Source of the DNA: DATFXM01 sp035315885
GTDB taxonomy: Bacteria > Acidobacteriota > Blastocatellia > UBA7656
Length of the DNA stretch: 64,000 nt
NCBI GenBank assembly: GCA_035315885.1
Contig: DATFXM010000049.1
Coordinates: 1 to 64,000 of the forward strand
Direction: 5' to 3'
Part shown: piece by piece, positions 32,855 through 40,039 of the stretch
Position numbering within the stretch: position 1 is the stretch's first letter
Layout: each line of letters starts with the position of its first letter
The notes under the pieces: generated by a model
The model's input: only the letters and a program-made list of their open reading frames with translations
Databases searched by the model: none
What the model was told of the DNA's origin: nothing
Made by a program: the position numbers and the translations under genes

Positions 32855-33865
32855 TCAGGGGATTGAGCCGGTCCGCTCTTCCTCGAGCTCCGCGCCGTCC
32901 TGCTTCAGATGCTTTCCGTAGACTCCGTTCCACGGCGGTATCACGATTGTGACGTTGCCGGTTGCCTGTGCCTGGCAGGCAAGCCTGATGAGGGGTCTCG
33001 ACTCGTCTGTATCGATGTATCCGAACTCTTTTATGCGTCTTGACTCGAGGTGCTGAACGGGGGAGAGGTTGTCGCAGCCACCTAGAATTCCTACCCAGCA
33101 AGTGCCGCATGAGGCGCTTCGGCATTCAACAGGTATTGGGCCTTCTCCGACTACGCATCGCGAGTCGCGCTGATGGAATTCGCGTTTGTCCTGGGCGGCT
33201 GCCGTAGTGAGATGTTGAGTATTGATGAGCGCGAATTTGTCTTTGGGATCGCGCTCATCAAATCTCACCGAGAACCGCTTTGCGTCTCCGCGCAGGAATC
33301 CAAGAGGGCCTTGAGAGTCGTTTTGAGACCGTGCCTTCAATAGGCGTTCGGGTGACTTGCTTATGATCCGCCCCGGTTTCCCGGGAGATGCTTTGAAGGC
33401 TTCAAGCCGTGTTTGCTGCAGGGTCATCAACCCGATCGCGACGATGGCGGTCAACAGGCTCGGCTCGACGCGGAGTGTTGTGGCGAGTTGCTTAGCGATC
33501 TCTGAAATTTGAGCGGCAAGATCGAGACTGGACGGCGCGGCGTCCGAGCGCGCCCGGTCACAGACTGCAGCCTTCACTTGCTTCCAGTAACGATGACCGT
33601 ACAAGAACCAATGTGATGAATCGATCTGGTCTTTGAGGTAATAAGTTCCCTGGAGCTGTAGTTTTCTTGCGGTCTCTGCCTCGTCATTGCTAATTCGCAG
33701 CAGGCGCAATAGCCCGAGAGGATAGAAGTAGAACCATATTCGGACTGCGGTACGGTCTACAGGGTGTATTGCGGCCGACAGCTTATCGAGGACGCGCGAC
33801 CAGGCAACGTCGTCGTGACTGTTCAGGAACGCTTCGAATAGGGACTGCTCAGTTTCTGGTTTCAT
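32855..33865 (-). CDS. Helical protein fused to 2Fe-2S ferredoxin domain
   Basis: A 336-residue cytosolic protein. The C-terminal 130 residues look like a plant-type 2Fe-2S ferredoxin: ligands Cys248, Cys253 and Cys256 in VECRSASCGTC (C-x4-C-x2-C) and Cys297 in LIRLACQAQATGNVTIVIP. The N-terminal 190 residues are mostly helical, rich in Trp/Tyr (RIWFYFYPLGLLRLLR, SSHWFLYGHRYWKQVKAA), and I recognise no family. The protein probably passes single electrons, and the fused domain may bind its partner. The start is ATG, although only a weak purine run precedes it. It leads a two-gene minus-strand unit with the epimerase-like gene. Confidence 0.78.
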   Translation of the reverse strand: MKPETEQSLFEAFLNSHDDVAWSRVLDKLSAAIHPVDRTAVRIWFYFYPLGLLRLLRISNDEAETARKLQLQGTYYLKDQIDSSHWFLYGHRYWKQVKAAVCDRARSDAAPSSLDLAAQISEIAKQLATTLRVEPSLLTAIVAIGLMTLQQTRLEAFKASPGKPGRIISKSPERLLKARSQNDSQGPLGFLRGDAKRFSVRFDERDPKDKFALINTQHLTTAAAQDKREFHQRDSRCVVGEGPIPVECRSASCGTCWVGILGGCDNLSPVQHLESRRIKEFGYIDTDESRPLIRLACQAQATGNVTIVIPPWNGVYGKHLKQDGAELEEERTGSIP

Positions 33866-33918
33866 AGTTATCGATTTCCTTATAGCCGTCGGATTCTAGC
33901 AAAAGAGGTCTAAGAGAT

Positions 33919-34136
33919 CGAAGGGGACGCGGGACGGGGAGATGAGGGGATGAGGAGTATACTGTTCCAGACATAGGCGCCTCCCTCGACGCAAGTCGAT
34001 ATTCAACCGCGAGTTTATACTCATCGATCGGAGGCGCCTGCTTCATAACATCAAAGGCCCTCTCCGTCTCCTCATCTCCTCATCTCCGCGTCTCCGTGTC
34101 CCGGCGTCCCCGCGTCTCTGCGTCGCCCCTTCGCTC
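33919..34136. repeat. CCGCGTCN/CTCATC word repeat with inverted arms
   Basis: Left arm: GAAGGGGACGCGGGACGGGG then GAGATGAGGGGATGAGGAG. Right arm: CTCCTCATCTCCTCATCTCC then CGCGTCTCCGTGTCCCGGCG and CCCCTTCG. The arms are complementary in order and enclose about 110 bases that contain their own 10-bp inverted pair. Confidence 0.82.
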
Positions 34137-34199
34137 CTCCGTCCCCTTGTTTCGGTGGCAAGCGTCGATATAGACTGTTTGGACGCATTGGCTACCATT

Positions 34200-34320
34200 G
34201 TTGCGTGACTTTAAACCCGCTGCGGCGCACGGTTTGCAGGATTGCGGGAGGCCGCATAAGCCGGTGAGCGTGGCGGGACGAACCCCCGGGTGAATCGTAG
34301 ACCCAAGAGAGACGGAAAGA
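34200..34320 (+). promoter_or_regulatory. Possible structured RNA leader of greA
   Basis: The 120 bases before greA are GC rich with several potential short stems. They contain GAACCCCCGGGTGAATCGTAG, in which GGGT (34291-34294) and ACCC can pair around GAATCGTAG. The GAACC...GGGTGAATC...TAG order slightly recalls part of the c-di-AMP (ydaO) riboswitch core, but the second half of that motif is not found, so I do not assign it. Confidence 0.25.
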
Positions 34321-34324
34321 AGAT

Positions 34325-34798
34325 ATGCCAGCGGAGTTGAAACAGAAAATTCAGGAAGAACTCCGGCAACTGGAAGCCGAGTTAAGAACGGAATTACCAG
34401 CCGAACTCAAAAAGGCCGTAGCCCTCGGCGACCTGTCCGAGAATGCCGAATACCAGGCCGCGCGCAATCGTCAGGACTATGTTCGAGCTCGCATTGCCAA
34501 CCTGCGACAGCGCCTCGCCGACCTGGCAATGATTGATACGTCGAGGCTCCCGCGCGACCGCGTAGCCTACGGCTCCACCGTAGTTCTGTACGACGAGGAC
34601 TCAGGTGATGAAGTAGTCTACAAGCTGGTGATGGCCGAAGACGCCGACATTTCGCAAAACAAGATCTCTACCACCTCCCCTGTAGGCAAAGGCCTGATGG
34701 GGCGCCAGGAGGGAGACGAGGTTGAAATCGTCACTCCGGCGGGCAAGCGCAGGTTCGAAGTTGTGAAGCTCACGACGGTCCACGACTCGGGGGAGTGA
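34325..34798 (+). CDS. greA: Transcription elongation factor GreA
   Basis: A 157-residue GreA that enters the RNA polymerase secondary channel and induces transcript cleavage in backtracked complexes. The N-terminal coiled coil carries the acidic tip GDLSENAEYQAAR, with the catalytic Asp/Glu; the C-terminal FKBP-like domain has YGSTVVLYDEDSGDEVVYKLV, ISTTSPVGKGLMGRQEGDEVEI and the closing VVKLT. Length and motif fit GreA, not GreB. GACGGAAAGAAG upstream gives a purine-rich ribosome site. It stands between the leader region and the phosphatidyltransferase gene, 137 bases away. Confidence 0.96.
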   Translation: MPAELKQKIQEELRQLEAELRTELPAELKKAVALGDLSENAEYQAARNRQDYVRARIANLRQRLADLAMIDTSRLPRDRVAYGSTVVLYDEDSGDEVVYKLVMAEDADISQNKISTTSPVGKGLMGRQEGDEVEIVTPAGKRRFEVVKLTTVHDSGE

Positions 34799-34934
34799 GC
34801 TTGGGAACTCAAATCGTCGCAGTAATTTGACAGCACTGGCTTTCTTGACAAGAAGGCCAACGCTTTGAGATAGTAGCGCTTTCCGGGCGCGTGGGAGCCT
34901 TACTGTAATCGCGTAAGAATCGGGGCCGTAAACA

Positions 34935-35642
34935 ATGATAAGTGAAGCCATCGGCGCAGGTGGCAAGCGAGTGCTCGGAACTCTGGTGAGAGCGCTTGCG
35001 CGCAGTAGAATCAATCCAAACGCGCTCACGTTCATCGGGTTGTTGATCAATATCGGGTGCGGCGTGCTGTATGGGTACGGCTTCTTTTTCGCCGCAGGCC
35101 TGCTGATGATCGTGGCCAACCTGTTCGACATGCTCGATGGACAGGTCGCCAGGACCCGCGGCCGCGTGACAAGGTTTGGCGCGTTCTTTGACTCAGTAAT
35201 AGATCGATATTCCGATATCATCGTTTACGTCGGCATCATGGTGTTCTATGCGCGGGACGCGGCTTCGCATTCTACGCTCCTTGTAGCCCTTACGGGTCTC
35301 GCACTGGTCGGCTCGGTGATGATTAGTTACTCGCGGGCTCGAGCCGAATCTCTGGATATCACCTGCAAGGTGGGCTTTCTGGAACGTCCGGAGCGCGTCG
35401 TGCTTCTGATCATCGGGTCTCTGACTGAAATCGGGCCGGTTACCAACCCCTTGCTTCACAAGATGCCGCAAGTTCTATGGGTTTTGGCAGTACTCTCGCA
35501 CTGGACTGTTGTTCATCGGATCTACCATACGTGGCGCGAACTGCGCGTACCGGATCTGGCGACGATTAAGGCCGCGCGATTGAACGAAGATGCCGGCGGA
35601 AAGAAGAAGGTTATCGCCGCAGACTATGCAGTACGTAACTGA
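34935..35642 (+). CDS. CDP-alcohol phosphatidyltransferase family protein
   Basis: A 235-residue integral membrane enzyme of phospholipid synthesis. The family catalytic motif D-G-x2-A-R-x8-G-x3-D-x3-D is complete in DMLDGQVARTRG followed by FGAFFDSVID. About six hydrophobic segments surround it. Members join a CDP-diacylglycerol to an alcohol such as glycerol 3-phosphate or inositol phosphate. The sequence, with RVTRFGAFFDSVIDRYSD near its centre, resembles the inositol-phosphate/phosphatidylglycerophosphate-type proteins of Acidobacteria and Actinobacteria, but the alcohol cannot be fixed. The start is ATG; the 3' end is 80 bases before the next gene. Confidence 0.88.
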   Translation: MISEAIGAGGKRVLGTLVRALARSRINPNALTFIGLLINIGCGVLYGYGFFFAAGLLMIVANLFDMLDGQVARTRGRVTRFGAFFDSVIDRYSDIIVYVGIMVFYARDAASHSTLLVALTGLALVGSVMISYSRARAESLDITCKVGFLERPERVVLLIIGSLTEIGPVTNPLLHKMPQVLWVLAVLSHWTVVHRIYHTWRELRVPDLATIKAARLNEDAGGKKKVIAADYAVRN

Positions 35643-35722
35643 AGCGCTCGCTCAGCGCATAGGAAGGATCAAAAGTGGATTCAGCCCTCCGGATTCAACC
35701 ACGCGTTGCGCGCAGGAACGAG

Positions 35723-36454
35723 ATGTTATGTCCCTGCTGCGGGATTTCTATTTCAGTGGATGTAAAGGCTTGCACTTGTGGTGCCCGTTTTGTCGGCCGT
35801 CCGCTGGATGACAAGCCCGCGATAGTTCCCAGGCTCGGCCCGTCGATGACCGCAGTCCTGCTGCTCGCGGTCGTCACCACGGCGGCATTGGTTTTTACAA
35901 AGTGGCTCGCTTTCGCTGCGGTGGTAGTGATCTGGTCAGCCAACCGAGCCCTTCGCCTTTCGCGACGAGACCCCGCGTTGTACGGAGGGCGCCGCACCGC
36001 ACTCGCAACTCTGACGGTCTCAGTACTCGCGAGCCTGATACTGGGCACAGTCGGCGCATTTCAAATCCCTCGATACTTCGAGAATCGAAAGATTCGACAA
36101 ATCGCCGCGACCAGAGCACGGATGCATCACGTCGCGAGCCTCCTGGAAGAGTACAAGCGTGTTCAGGGCTCGTATCCACGGGACGCGCAAGAAATAAACA
36201 GGGTGCTCAATGAACGGTTGCCCGCTGACTACTGGGACAAGAGCCTGAAGTATCAGGGTTACACGACGGCTATAGCGGACAACAACGCGAATCTGTTGAC
36301 CGTGGCTGGCCTTTCGCTGAACGACTTCGAGCTGCGCTCGGCAGGCCCGGACGGAGTCGAAGGCACGGACGACGACGTCATCATGCGCGACGGCGTCTTT
36401 TTGACAGCGGCCGAAGCCCGCAAGCAACCGATGCCGCGTATCAGGGCGCGCTGA
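35723..36454 (+). CDS. Zinc-ribbon membrane protein with GspG-like C-terminus
   Basis: A 243-residue protein with three parts. A zinc ribbon starts the chain (MLCPCCGISISVDVKACTCGARF, Cys pairs C-x2-C and C-x-C). Two or three hydrophobic segments follow (about residues 42-75 and 95-120). The C-terminal part resembles GspG: ARMHHVASLLEEYKRVQGSYPRDAQEI, and a final Asp-rich loop AGPDGVEGTDDDVIMRDG, as in the orphan protein encoded at 9.5-10.2 kb. Start is uncertain: GTG at 35675 has a stronger AGGAAGGA site, but the ATG here puts the zinc ribbon at the N-terminus as is usual and has AGGA five bases upstream. Function unknown. Confidence 0.75.
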   Translation: MLCPCCGISISVDVKACTCGARFVGRPLDDKPAIVPRLGPSMTAVLLLAVVTTAALVFTKWLAFAAVVVIWSANRALRLSRRDPALYGGRRTALATLTVSVLASLILGTVGAFQIPRYFENRKIRQIAATRARMHHVASLLEEYKRVQGSYPRDAQEINRVLNERLPADYWDKSLKYQGYTTAIADNNANLLTVAGLSLNDFELRSAGPDGVEGTDDDVIMRDGVFLTAAEARKQPMPRIRAR

Positions 36455-36476
36455 GCCGCTCTAAAGTTGAACACTG

Positions 36477-36513
36477 AAGAGGCAAGGGCGGGTTCTATCC
36501 GCTTTTGCCTCTT
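36477..36513 (+). terminator. Terminator-like hairpin just before accC
   Basis: AAGAGGCAA (36477-36485) pairs with TTGCCTCTT (36505-36513); an inner GCGG/CCGC stem and two G-T pairs extend it to 15 bp with a 7-base loop. TGTTCTTT follows. It would end the upstream transcript or attenuate accC, whose ATG is only 15 bases further on. Confidence 0.7.
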
Positions 36514-36528
36514 TGTTCTTTAGCCATC

Positions 36529-38037
36529 ATGTTCAAAAGGATACTGATCGCAAATCGGGGAGAGATTGCCGTAAGAGTCGCGAGAGCCTGCCGCGAAATG
36601 GGAATCTCCCCGATTGCGGTCTATTCCGACGTCGACCGCTCATCCCTTCACGTCCGTCGTTGCGACCAGGCAGTCCACATCGGTCCTTCGCCGTCGGCTG
36701 AAAGCTATCTATCAATCGAGAAAATCATCGGCGCGGCGCGCCAGTCGCACGCCGATGCAATCCATCCCGGCTACGGATTCCTTTCTGAGAACGCGGAATT
36801 CGCCGAAGCTGTAGAACAGGCCGGCCTCGTTTTGATCGGCCCTCCTTCAAAAGCAATGCGACTCATGGGCTCGAAGACGAGTGCCCGCACCGCGGCTGCG
36901 CAAGCGGGTGCCCCGGTAGTTCCCGGTACAACCGCTCCACTCGGTTCGATCGTTGAAGCAAAGCAGACCGCGGAGACGATCGGCTACCCGATTATGCTGA
37001 AGGCTTCGGCAGGCGGCGGCGGAAGAGGACTGCGCCTGGTGAACTCGGCCGACGAAATCGAACCCGCATTTCAAATCGCGCAATCGGAAGCTGCCTCATC
37101 TTTCAAGGATTCCTCAGTCTACATCGAGAAGTACATTGCGAGGCCGAGACACATAGAGGTTCAAATAATCGGCGACCAGCACGGCAATCTTGTGCATCTC
37201 GCCGAACGGGAATGCACACTTCAGCGACGACATCAGAAGGTCCTGGAGGAATGCCCATCCCCGGTCGTGGATCCAGACCTCCGCGACCGTATGGGGCGTG
37301 CGGCGCTGCTGATAGCATCAGCCGCCGGCTACTATAACGCCGGTACCATTGAGTTTCTTGTTGATCAACAGGGCGAGTTCTACTTCCTCGAAATGAACAC
37401 GCGCCTTCAGGTTGAGCACCCGGTCACCGAGCTGGTCGTCGGCAGGGATCTGGTACACGAACAGATCAAGGTGGCCGCGGGCCTTCCGCTTTCCTTTTCA
37501 GAATCAGACGTTGTCTTGCGGGGCGCGGCTATCGAATGCCGTCTCTACGCTGAGGACCCGAACAACGGGTTCTTGCCAAGCCCGGGGCGCATCACCGCGT
37601 TAAAGCTTCCTTCAGGGCCGGGAGTTCGGGATGACGGCGGAGTCTACGCGGGATGGGAAGTTCCGATGTATTACGACTCGCTGCTCGCGAAGCTCTCGGT
37701 TTGGGGTGAGACTCGCGAGACCGCTATAAACCGGCTGTCACGCGCGCTGGACGAGTATGTGATCGATGGCATAAAGACAACGCTTCCATTCTTCCGCGCG
37801 TTGACGCGGAACGAGGCGTTCCGGCGCGCCGACTTTGACACGGGATTCATCGATCGCTTCTTGAATGATGGCTTGCTCCCGAAATCGGGTGACGTCGATT
37901 GTCTGCGCGACCTGGCGGCAGTTGCCGCAGCGATTTTTGCTAGAACCGAGCAGAACTCAGTCACTGCTTCTGAGAAGAAGGAAGATCAGAAGCAGAGCAA
38001 TTGGAAGTCGCAGGCGAGACACGATGCGCTGCGATAG
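36529..38037 (+). CDS. accC: Biotin carboxylase subunit (acyl-CoA carboxylase)
   Basis: A 502-residue ATP-grasp enzyme that carboxylates biotin on its carrier. It starts MFKRILIANRGEIAVRVARA, as in AccC; ATP-binding GYPIMLKASAGGGGRGLR; HIEVQIIGDQHGNLVHLAERECTLQRRHQKVLEE; and EMNTRLQVEHPVTE with the catalytic Arg. AccC is usually about 450 residues; the extra C-terminal 50 (low complexity, Lys/Gln-rich) resemble alpha chains of propionyl/methylcrotonyl-CoA carboxylase. The carrier gene starts 8 bases after the stop, so together they make an alpha subunit in two pieces. No carboxyltransferase gene is in the window. No ribosome site is visible before the ATG. Confidence 0.94.
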   Translation: MFKRILIANRGEIAVRVARACREMGISPIAVYSDVDRSSLHVRRCDQAVHIGPSPSAESYLSIEKIIGAARQSHADAIHPGYGFLSENAEFAEAVEQAGLVLIGPPSKAMRLMGSKTSARTAAAQAGAPVVPGTTAPLGSIVEAKQTAETIGYPIMLKASAGGGGRGLRLVNSADEIEPAFQIAQSEAASSFKDSSVYIEKYIARPRHIEVQIIGDQHGNLVHLAERECTLQRRHQKVLEECPSPVVDPDLRDRMGRAALLIASAAGYYNAGTIEFLVDQQGEFYFLEMNTRLQVEHPVTELVVGRDLVHEQIKVAAGLPLSFSESDVVLRGAAIECRLYAEDPNNGFLPSPGRITALKLPSGPGVRDDGGVYAGWEVPMYYDSLLAKLSVWGETRETAINRLSRALDEYVIDGIKTTLPFFRALTRNEAFRRADFDTGFIDRFLNDGLLPKSGDVDCLRDLAAVAAAIFARTEQNSVTASEKKEDQKQSNWKSQARHDALR

Positions 38038-38044
38038 CTTCTAG

Positions 38045-38539
38045 ATGAGAATCGAAACGGCGATAGACAACAGACCGGTGACGCTCGAGATGGAGCAGCG
38101 CAACGGTCGTGTGTTGGTGCAGGTCGATGGCAGGACTTACGAGGTTGAGGTACTGCGTCCTGAGCCTGGAATCCTTCAACTGATGGTCGGCAACGAAGTC
38201 TTTGAAGCGCGGGTATGGATGGCCTCGTCCGGTTCACTGCAGGTCCAGTTGCGCGACCAGATATTTTCGGTAGAGATCATAGACCGCAAGCATCGACGGC
38301 CTCAGCACGATCACGGTCTCGAGGGCAAGCAGCAATTAACGGCTCCAATGCCGGGGAAAGTTATCAAAGTTCTTGTGCCGGTTGGGAGCGAAGTGGAAGC
38401 CGGGCAGGGAGTGGTGGTGGTAGAAGCAATGAAGATGCAGAACGAGGTGAAGTCGCCCAAGAGCGGGCGAGTGATTGAGATTCGTGTGTCCGCAGGCGAC
38501 ACGGTGATTGCGAATCAGCTACTCGCTATTGTCGAGTGA
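38045..38539 (+). CDS. Biotin carboxyl carrier protein
   Basis: A 164-residue biotin carrier. The C-terminal biotinyl domain (about residues 95-164) has VVVEAMKMQNEVKSPKSG, where the Lys between the two Met residues is biotinylated, and the closing GDTVIANQLLAIVE. The N-terminal 90 residues form a beta-rich domain with GRTYEVEVLRPEPG, resembling the BT domain of acyl-CoA carboxylase alpha chains, which binds the beta subunit. So the accC/carrier pair may belong to a propionyl- or acyl-CoA carboxylase in place of the standard acetyl-CoA complex. The start lies 8 bases after accC. Confidence 0.92.
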   Translation: MRIETAIDNRPVTLEMEQRNGRVLVQVDGRTYEVEVLRPEPGILQLMVGNEVFEARVWMASSGSLQVQLRDQIFSVEIIDRKHRRPQHDHGLEGKQQLTAPMPGKVIKVLVPVGSEVEAGQGVVVVEAMKMQNEVKSPKSGRVIEIRVSAGDTVIANQLLAIVE

Positions 38540-38734
38540 CCCGCACACCATTTGGTCTACGTTATCCCTCCAGTACAGCAACGCTGCTGAGCACAGAAAA
38601 AACTTCAGACCGTTTAAATACTGGTGTCAAACGCACTATTGTGTGCATCTCGAGTGGGAGCGGTCGATGGCACGCAGGTTGTACTTATTGAGTGCGACAG
38701 TTTGAAACAGGCCCGCGAGGGCAGGAGGAAGACC

Positions 38735-39193
38735 ATGAACGGAAGAAGCATCAGGAGTAGATTAATCGGTACTGCGCTCACGGCAGTGGCTCTAATAACG
38801 CTGATAACGGCGAGTAGCTCTGTCACGCAGGCTCAGTACCGCGATTACGGCAGAAGCTATGGTCAGGACCGGTATGGTCAGGACCGGTATGGTCAGGACC
38901 GGTATGATCGATACCGGTATGATCGATACCGGTATGATCGATATAACTTTGACCAGGATGACGTTCAGCGAATAGCTCGGAACAACGGTTATCGCGACGG
39001 CTTTAGAGACGGACGTCAGGATCGAATTTGGCATCGAGAGTACAACTTCGAAGACAATCGCAGCTACCGCTTCGCGATGAGCGGATACAGATGGGGGTTT
39101 GGTGATCGCGAGTTCTATCGAGAGTCCTATCGTGACGCCTATCGGCATGGTTATGAGCGGGGCTTTAGGCAGTTCAGCAGCTGGCCGTACTAG
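38735..39193 (+). CDS. Secreted Tyr/Arg/Asp-rich repeat protein
   Basis: A 152-residue exported protein, function unknown. The signal peptide (RLIGTALTAVALITLITASSSVTQA) is followed by six pentapeptides of the form (G/D)-(Q/R)-(D/Y)-R-Y, encoded by six 15-bp repeats (38861-38950) in two subtypes of three. The rest is rich in Tyr, Arg, Asp and aromatic pairs (NGYRDGFRDGRQDR, YRDAYRHGYERGFRQF). Such sequences resemble small periplasmic stress or metal-binding proteins, but there are no Cys or His clusters. Start chosen with AGGAGG 6-7 bases upstream. A perfect intrinsic terminator follows the stop. Confidence 0.8.
   Translation: MNGRSIRSRLIGTALTAVALITLITASSSVTQAQYRDYGRSYGQDRYGQDRYGQDRYDRYRYDRYRYDRYNFDQDDVQRIARNNGYRDGFRDGRQDRIWHREYNFEDNRSYRFAMSGYRWGFGDREFYRESYRDAYRHGYERGFRQFSSWPY
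38861..38950. repeat. Six 15-bp in-frame tandem repeats
   Basis: Three copies of GGTCAGGACCGGTAT are followed by two of GATCGATACCGGTAT and one degenerate copy (GATCGATATAACTTT). They keep frame and encode the pentapeptide repeats of the Tyr/Arg-rich protein. Confidence 0.9.
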
Positions 39194-39224
39194 CCGATAA
39201 GATCAAACAAGAAATAGTCGGGGG

Positions 39225-39256
39225 TCAGGCGGGAGATTGTTCCCGCCTGATTTTTT
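39225..39256 (+). terminator. Intrinsic terminator after Tyr/Arg-rich protein gene
   Basis: TCAGGCGGGA (39225-39234) and TCCCGCCTGA (39241-39250) form a perfect 10-bp stem with a 6-base loop, followed directly by six T residues. Confidence 0.92.
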
Positions 39257-39261
39257 ATGGG

Positions 39262-39372
39262 TGAGGGATGAGGGGATGAGAGACGCGGTGACGCGGAGAA
39301 ACGACACCCCACTCCGGGTCGCCCATTCGCTCCCTCGCTCCTCCCCGCGTCTCCTCATCCCCTCTTCCCCTC
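39262..39372. repeat. GACGCGG/CTCATC word repeat with inverted arms
   Basis: GAGGGATGAGGGGATGAGAG and ACGCGGTGACGCGGAG on the left face CCCCGCGTCTCCTCATCCCC on the right. It is the same family as the blocks at 21.6 and 33.9 kb. Confidence 0.82.
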
Positions 39373-39437
39373 CGACGTTAGCTTTTTCGCTGCGCCCATG
39401 AGATATTGAACTCCTCATTTAGCCCGGCGGAATAAAG

Positions 39438-39869
39438 ATGACATCCGAAGCTATACAAAACTTGAAACTGGAATACACGATTCTGTGCGAAGACGTGCGC
39501 ATAGAGCTGAGCCATAAGCTGAGCTTGATGGGCGTGTTCTATGCCGTACAAGTGCCGCAGCTTCCCGCGACGCTGTTAAAGATGGCAATCCTGAATCACT
39601 GGTCTGGATCGGGACAATACCTATCTGAAGTCCGGATCCTGACACCGGACCGCACGCAGCCGATAGCGGTGTCGCCTCCTTCTCCGTTTGAGGTTCCACT
39701 AGATGGTTTTGCGGACAACGTTACGATCTTTGCGAACGTGACTTTTCCGGCCTCCGGCAATTACGTAATACAGACGCTGGTGAATTCGAACGTTTTTTCC
39801 GAGCAGAAGCTTGCAGTCAGCGATTCAACTCAACCTCACACGACAGTAGCGAGCGACACCATTCAGTGA
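39438..39869 (+). CDS. DUF6941-like hypothetical protein
   Basis: A 143-residue soluble protein, beta-rich by appearance. The opening LEYTILCEDVRIELSHKLSLMGVFYAV resembles DUF6941-type proteins, which begin with a short segment on a 'reduced/early' strand then a G-x-F/Y turn; this match is from memory and is tentative. The middle has VRILTPDRTQPIAVSPPSPFEVPLDGF and the end FPASGNYVIQTLVNSNVFSEQKLAV, which reads like a beta-sandwich. An AAAG site precedes the ATG. The stop is followed at once by a heptamer repeat block, which separates it from the Clp-like gene. The function is unknown. Confidence 0.7.
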   Translation: MTSEAIQNLKLEYTILCEDVRIELSHKLSLMGVFYAVQVPQLPATLLKMAILNHWSGSGQYLSEVRILTPDRTQPIAVSPPSPFEVPLDGFADNVTIFANVTFPASGNYVIQTLVNSNVFSEQKLAVSDSTQPHTTVASDTIQ

Positions 39870-39981
39870 AGTGCTGAGTGGAGTACTGAGTACCCAGAGT
39901 GGTTCCGAAAGACTGCTCGATTCAGGTCCTCGGAACGCAACGCAGTCTTACTCAGCACTCAGAACTCAGCAGTCAGCACTC
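39869..39981. repeat. CTGAGTN heptamer repeat with inverted arms
   Basis: GTGCTGAGTGGAGTACTGAGTACCC follows the stop of the DUF6941-like gene and faces TACTCAGCACTCAGAACTCAG and CAGCACTCG on the far side. The core between the arms contains GACTGC...GCAGTC, another small inverted pair. Confidence 0.88.
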
Positions 39982-40039
39982 GATTCCGTTGACCCTTCCA
40001 CATAGAGCGGATAGGCTTTCACCAGGGTCGTTACCGATA

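Larger units (their letters stand above)
33866..34324. other. Gap before greA: repeats and possible leader
   Basis: It contains an 8-mer repeat block with inverted halves (33919-34136). Between the halves sits a second inverted pair AGGCGCCTCC/GGAGGCGCCT (near 33977 and 34031). A GC-rich, foldable region before greA (34200-34320) follows. I found no convincing gene; a 65-residue reading frame on the minus strand spans the repeats and is rejected. Confidence 0.6.

Noticed and set aside
33849..34046. 65-residue minus-strand reading frame before greA
   Set aside because: It runs through repeat words and the hairpin AGGCGCCTCC and lacks a ribosome site.
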